Source of the DNA: Diphasiastrum complanatum
Lineage: Eukaryota; Streptophyta; Lycopodiopsida; Lycopodiales; Lycopodiaceae
Assembly: GCA_029204225.1 (NCBI GenBank)
Contig: CM055105.1
Span: forward strand, 17,805,353 to 17,869,352
DNA length: 64,000 nucleotides
Reading direction: 5' to 3'
The position numbers and the translations under genes were made by a program. A model generated the notes under the pieces. That model did no database searches. It saw only the letters and a program-made list of their open reading frames with translations, and was not told the DNA's origin. This document shows positions 60,272 through 64,000 of the stretch, in pieces. Position 1 is the stretch's first letter; every line of letters begins with the position of its first letter.

Positions 60272-61250
60272 ATGGACCCTGTTATGCCCTCGGGTGAAGG
60301 ACCGTCTTCACCACCTCCTCCTCCTGATGTAGACACTAACCAGCTTGTTCAGGCCCTAAATCTACTGCAAAATCAAATTTTAGAAATGCAGGCCAAGCAT
60401 GTCGCGGCCGAGCAAGAGTGGCGTTCTTCGACAGGCGCGGTCCGTTGGCGCATATCCAATGTTTAATCTGGAATTCTTTTCGGGTGAAAAGAAAGATCGG
60501 CTTCCCGATGTGGTATTGTCGTGGCTAGATCGATGGAATAGTCATTTTTCCATGCACGATGCGCCTGATAGTACGAAGATCGCTTCTGCTCTCATGTTTT
60601 TACGCGGTAAGGCGTTTACATGGTGGCAAGATCTAAAGGAGAGGGCTACTGCCCCTTCTACATGGGACGCCTTTCAAGAAGCCTTTAAAACGGCTTTTCT
60701 TCCGATGTTGGATGATTTTGAGCATTGGCGGCGTTTTGCCACCGTGCAGATGGGTACTAGGCTGTTAGATGCTTATATCCAGAAATTCCAAGAAAATTTG
60801 CCCCGATTCACCTCGCGAATCGATCCTATCCTGTTGAAGTTACATTTTATCTTGGGGCTTCCAAAGGAATTTCAGCTAGAAGTGCGGTGTAACCAACCGC
60901 AGACAATCGAAGATGCGGTTCGCTTTGCGAAAATCTTCGATGACGCCCATTTTGCCTCTCACAAGGAGCAGGCTTTGCCCAAGGCTGAATAGAAAGAAAA
61001 GAAATTTTTCAAGAAGCGGGGCAGAGACAAGACGGCGGACACCGGTTCCCAAGGCGGGAAAAAGCGCGTCAAATTGGAGCGCGCCGACTACGACAAGGCG
61101 AGAACCGGCGGGTTGTGCTTCTCCTGCATGGAGAAGGGGCATCTTTCAAAAGATTGCCCAAAGAAAAAACAAAAGAAATCTGGCGCGCAACCTAAATCTT
61201 TTAAAGCGCCAGGTAATTCTAGTATTTCTTTTGTTGATTTATCCTTTAAG
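60272..61250 (+). pseudogene. Gypsy I Gag
   Basis: The ATG at 60272 opens MDPVMPSGEGPSSPPPPPDV, a coiled-coil-like N-terminus. A frameshift near 60430 moves into the 60399-60992 frame, which holds the capsid domain (MFNLEFFSGEKKDRLPDVVL, KAFTWWQDLKERATAPSTWD, ILGLPKEFQLEVR). After a TAG at 60990 the same frame continues with a basic stretch and the CCHC knuckle CFSCMEKGHLSKDC (about 61117-61158). Confidence 0.9.
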
Positions 61251-61264
61251 GATGCATTAGTTGC

Positions 61265-61665
61265 AAGAATTGCAAGAATTGTTGTTTTAATACAGCTGTT
61301 TTTGGCCCCCATCAACAAATTGTTTGGGATTGTTGAACAAGTACCAAAGTCTCATTTAGTGGCTTCCGTTTCTTGCAGAACTTTTGTAACTCGACTGCAG
61401 AACAAAAACTGATAACCAACGTAAATAAGCACAAGATGCACGAATTCAACGGGGAGAGAACCGCTTATTGTGAAATATTTCTGAAAACGATTTGAATAAC
61501 ATCAGATCGGAGACTGCAACAACATGATTCTCTGTCTCAAAGAATCAAACCCAGTACCTTGGTGGCTTTATATATTGCGGTGATGTGGACTCAATCAAAT
61601 AACTTTGCTGCAGTACTGCATCGCAGGCATTAGATTGAGTCGAGCCAATATCACCGAGATCTAGC
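61265..61665 (-). other. Insertion between gypsy gag and protease
   Basis: Gypsy similarity stops near 61265 and resumes near 61680. On the minus strand the insert carries TATATAAAG at about 61564-61572 and ends ACTTGTTCAACA. This suggests a small solo LTR or similar element in minus orientation. Its outer ends are not certain. Confidence 0.5.
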
Positions 61666-61676
61666 TCTATTGATGT

Positions 61677-62141
61677 ATGCACAAGTGCTTTAAAATCTTC
61701 GATCTCATTCGTATGAATGGAATTGTAGGACGCCAAGCTGTGACTGTTCTGTTTGATGATGGTTCCACACATAACTTTAATAATGCTAAACTGGTGCAGT
61801 CGCTCAGGGCGGTTACCGCGCCAAGTAATCACTTGTATGTGGTGAAAATTGCGTCGGGGGAAGATCGACAAGCTTGGGATCAGCTTGTTCCTCAGTTGTC
61901 GCTTCAGATTCAAGATTATGTTGAACCGCTAGATTTTCATATTATGAACTTGGATAGCGTAGACATAATCTTAGGAAAAGAATGGTTTTATTCTAAAAAC
62001 GAGTCTTTAAGAAAGGATTATGTTACTCATAGTATTTCCTTTTTGCATAAGGGCTCGTTGGTTGAGCTAAAAGGCGATGTAAATAGGCCTTTTGATCCTT
62101 TGCTATCTGCTTTAGAAGTTGTAGAATATTTGAAAGATTGA
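61677..62141 (+). CDS. Gypsy I aspartic protease
   Basis: GRQAVTVLFDDGSTHNFNNA is the protease active-site block; the family usually has DSGATHNF, here DDGSTHNF. LNSVDIILGKEWF-like MNLDSVDIILGKEWFYSK is the second conserved block (the G.EWL flap end). The frame is open from the insertion edge to the stop at 62141. Confidence 0.85.
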   Translation: MHKCFKIFDLIRMNGIVGRQAVTVLFDDGSTHNFNNAKLVQSLRAVTAPSNHLYVVKIASGEDRQAWDQLVPQLSLQIQDYVEPLDFHIMNLDSVDIILGKEWFYSKNESLRKDYVTHSISFLHKGSLVELKGDVNRPFDPLLSALEVVEYLKD

Positions 62142-62151
62142 TTTATCGCAT

Positions 62152-63144
62152 TTGCCTTTGAATGTGCCTGTAAATAATCCCTTAAGTGTTAACTCACCTG
62201 AAGGAATAATATTTAACAAACTTAGGCAAGAATATAGCGATGTTTTTCCTGATAAACTCCCTGATGGCCTACCTCCCCAAAGGAGTGTTGACCATCAGAT
62301 AGAGTTGCTTCCTGGAAGCCAACCTGTATCTCTTTTTCCATATAGGGTTAGCATCAAGGAAGAGGATGAAATTTCTAAGCAGTTACAAGAACTCCTTAGG
62401 ATGGGCCATATACGGCCTAGTAAGTCCCCTTGGGGAGCACCAATTCTTTTACTCAGTAAAAAGGATGGCGGCACACGTTTGTGTGGTGACTTTAAAAAGT
62501 TAAATGATTTAACCATCAAGAACAGATATCCCTTACCTAGGATGGATGATCTTATGGATCGTCTGAATGGGGCTAAGTATTTCTCCAAGATTGATCTTAG
62601 ATCAAGTTACCATCAGATAAGGATTAGGAACGAAGATGTCCCTAAGACTGGATTTCGATCCAGATATGGCCATTATGAGTTTTTAGTGTTACATTTTGGA
62701 CTCACGAATGCGCCTGCCACTTTCCAGCAGATGATGAACGATATTCTTCGTCCATATCTAGGAAAGTTTGTGGTGGTGTATTTGGACGACATATTAATTT
62801 ATAGTCGGACCCTTGAGGAGCATGAAGAGCATCTTCGTATTGTCTTAGATCTTCTAAGGCAAGAAAAGCTGTATGCTAAGGAGTCAAAATGTGAGTTCTT
62901 TCAAACTAAACTCAAATACCTAGGCCATGTCATATCGGATAAAGGTCTTGAAATCGATTATGACAAAGTCCGTAAGGTACGAGAATGGCCGAGACCTTTG
63001 ACAATTCGTGATGTGAAATCCTTTTTGGGCTTCACAGGATTCTTTCACAGGTTCATTTTGGACTATGCCTTAATAGCATTGCCCTTGACGATCGTTCTTA
63101 GGGGGGTGAAGAAAAGAAAAATGGCCGCAAAAAAAGTCCATTGA
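62152..63144 (+). CDS. Gypsy I reverse transcriptase
   Basis: 330 codons. PWGAPILLLSKKDGGTRLCG at 93-112, KIDLRSSYHQIRI with Asp148, FGLTNAPATFQQMMND and the catalytic VVYLDDILIYSR with Asp212 and Asp213. The thumb region LKYLGHVISDKGLEIDYDKV and SFLGFTGFFHRFI follow. All three catalytic aspartates are present. A frameshift near 63120 moves the continuation to the next frame. Confidence 0.93.
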   Translation: MPLNVPVNNPLSVNSPEGIIFNKLRQEYSDVFPDKLPDGLPPQRSVDHQIELLPGSQPVSLFPYRVSIKEEDEISKQLQELLRMGHIRPSKSPWGAPILLLSKKDGGTRLCGDFKKLNDLTIKNRYPLPRMDDLMDRLNGAKYFSKIDLRSSYHQIRIRNEDVPKTGFRSRYGHYEFLVLHFGLTNAPATFQQMMNDILRPYLGKFVVVYLDDILIYSRTLEEHEEHLRIVLDLLRQEKLYAKESKCEFFQTKLKYLGHVISDKGLEIDYDKVRKVREWPRPLTIRDVKSFLGFTGFFHRFILDYALIALPLTIVLRGVKKRKMAAKKVH

Positions 63145-63560
63145 TAACGTGGACGGATGAAATGAATGAGAGTTTTGAGACTCTTGAGCACTGTGTTTCT
63201 ACGGCTCCAATTTTACACATTGTCAATCCTCACCGGCCCTTTGTGGTTGATACGGATGCTAGCGACTTTGCTGTTGGAGCGGTCCTTTATTAGGACGGTA
63301 GACCAGTTGCTTTTGAAAGCAAGAAGCTGGATCCTGCTCAGACTAAAAAATATGGAGGCATTATCTTTATGGTGCCAGATTCACGGTAATGACTGATCAC
63401 CAATCCCTTAAGTATATTCGTGATGCCAAGGACCTTCGTGGCCGTAAGGCTAGATGGTCGGAACTCATTCAGGAGTTTGTCTTCGACATTAAGTATCGTA
63501 AAGGTACGTCAAATTGTGTTGTCGATGCCTTGAGCCGGATTGGAGAGATTAATCAGTTAT
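63145..63560 (+). pseudogene. Gypsy I RNase H
   Basis: FETLEHCVSTAPILHIVNPH, FVVDTDASDFAVGAVLY, a stop (TAG, where Gln is usual), DGRPVAFESKKLDPAQ, then TVMTDHQSLKYIRDAKDLRG and WSELIQEFVFDIKYRKGTSN. The RNase H aspartates (DTDAS, TDHQS) are kept. Confidence 0.9.
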
Positions 63561-64000
63561 GCTTTGCTGAGATCCAATCTGATTTGTATCTCTCACTACG
63601 GGATCTTTGTCGAACCGATAGGTTTTTTGGTCGCATCTGGCTAGATGTCCTGACGGGAAATTCTAGATCTAGTGATGACCTTGGGATGCAGGATCCCAAG
63701 CAATCCCGTAATGATAAGTTACTTGAGGACTATTCCATAAGGAATGGCCTGCTTTTCCGAAAGGGAAAGGTTTGTGTGCCGGATAGGGAGGACTTGCGGG
63801 CCCAAATCCTGCAGCAGTGTCATGACAACCCTTGTGCTGGTCACCCAGGCATACAGAGGACACTTGACCTTGTTAGGAAGAATTTCTTCTGGCCTAAGAT
63901 GAAAGGTCATGGGGAGGCATACGTTCAAAGTTGTAAACAATGCCAGCAAAACAAAGCAGAAAGACTCAAAAGTCTGATTGGGAAAAGTATCTCCCTTTGG
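63561..64000 (+). CDS. Gypsy I integrase, N-terminal part
   Basis: The HHCC zinc domain is complete: CHDNPCAGHPGIQRTLDLVR, then FFWPKMK and CKQCQQNKAE. The catalytic core lies beyond the window. Confidence 0.9.

Larger units (their letters stand above)
60272..64000 (+). mobile_element. Ty3/gypsy retrotransposon I (3' end beyond the window)
   Basis: The order gag, knuckle, protease, reverse transcriptase, RNase H, integrase is gypsy-type. There are few disabling changes: one frameshift in gag, one stop before the knuckle, an insertion before protease, a shift after reverse transcriptase and a stop in RNase H. Confidence 0.93.

Overview
The window is nuclear DNA of a land plant with a large, repeat-rich genome. 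Ty1/copia elements are primed by the plant-type initiator-Met tRNA site (TGGTATCAGAGC). There are also Ty3/gypsy elements, a LINE family, very long (CT)n/(GA)n microsatellites, and a spliced plant-type gene with GT-AG introns. A fern, lycophyte, gymnosperm or other large-genome plant would all fit; I cannot name the species.

The one host gene I can identify is the 3' part of ORC3 (origin recognition complex subunit 3), on the minus strand from 55981 down to 35951. I rebuilt seven exons (55981-55893, 55544-55397, 55193-55122, 50681-50606, 37034-36862, 36548-36348, 36053-35951). Every junction has GT-AG signals and a matching phase. Together they give 286 residues and a stop codon; the 5' exons lie beyond the window or were not recognised. 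Two introns are very large (about 4.4 and 13.6 kb) and hold most of the mobile DNA in 37-55 kb.

Layout. 1-5.2 kb: copia element A (minus), with 5' LTR, PBS, gag, protease, integrase and RNase H, but with its reverse transcriptase replaced by about 1 kb of foreign sequence. 6.4-10.9 kb: gypsy gag/protease remnants (minus), with an LTR fragment of the copia A family inserted. 11.8-12.5 kb: copia RNase H remnant and a 153-bp GA tract. 13.3-17.5 kb: copia element D with both LTRs, internally deleted. 17.5-24 kb: no recognisable genes. 24-34 kb: decayed copia and gypsy pieces, some nested in each other. 35.9-37 kb: ORC3 terminal exons. 38-50.6 kb (the large ORC3 intron): a LINE, an LTR, copia gag and pol pieces, two inverted repeats (one a foldback with arms of about 0.45 kb and a 4-nt centre) and CT tracts. 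50.6-56 kb: ORC3 exons with repeats between them. 56.6-59.2 kb: LINE 3' ends, each finishing in a shared tail motif and mostly a CT tract. 60.3-64 kb: a gypsy element (plus) running off the right edge.

The most unusual signals are: a LINE family whose 3' ends run directly into pyrimidine microsatellites, so that it probably seeds or targets (CT)n tracts; an almost identical 199-bp module occupying the reverse-transcriptase position of two different copia elements; and the large foldback, which looks like a source of hairpin RNA. Most transposon coding regions carry stops and frameshifts. I found no bacterial-type operons, no CRISPR array and no tRNA or rRNA genes.
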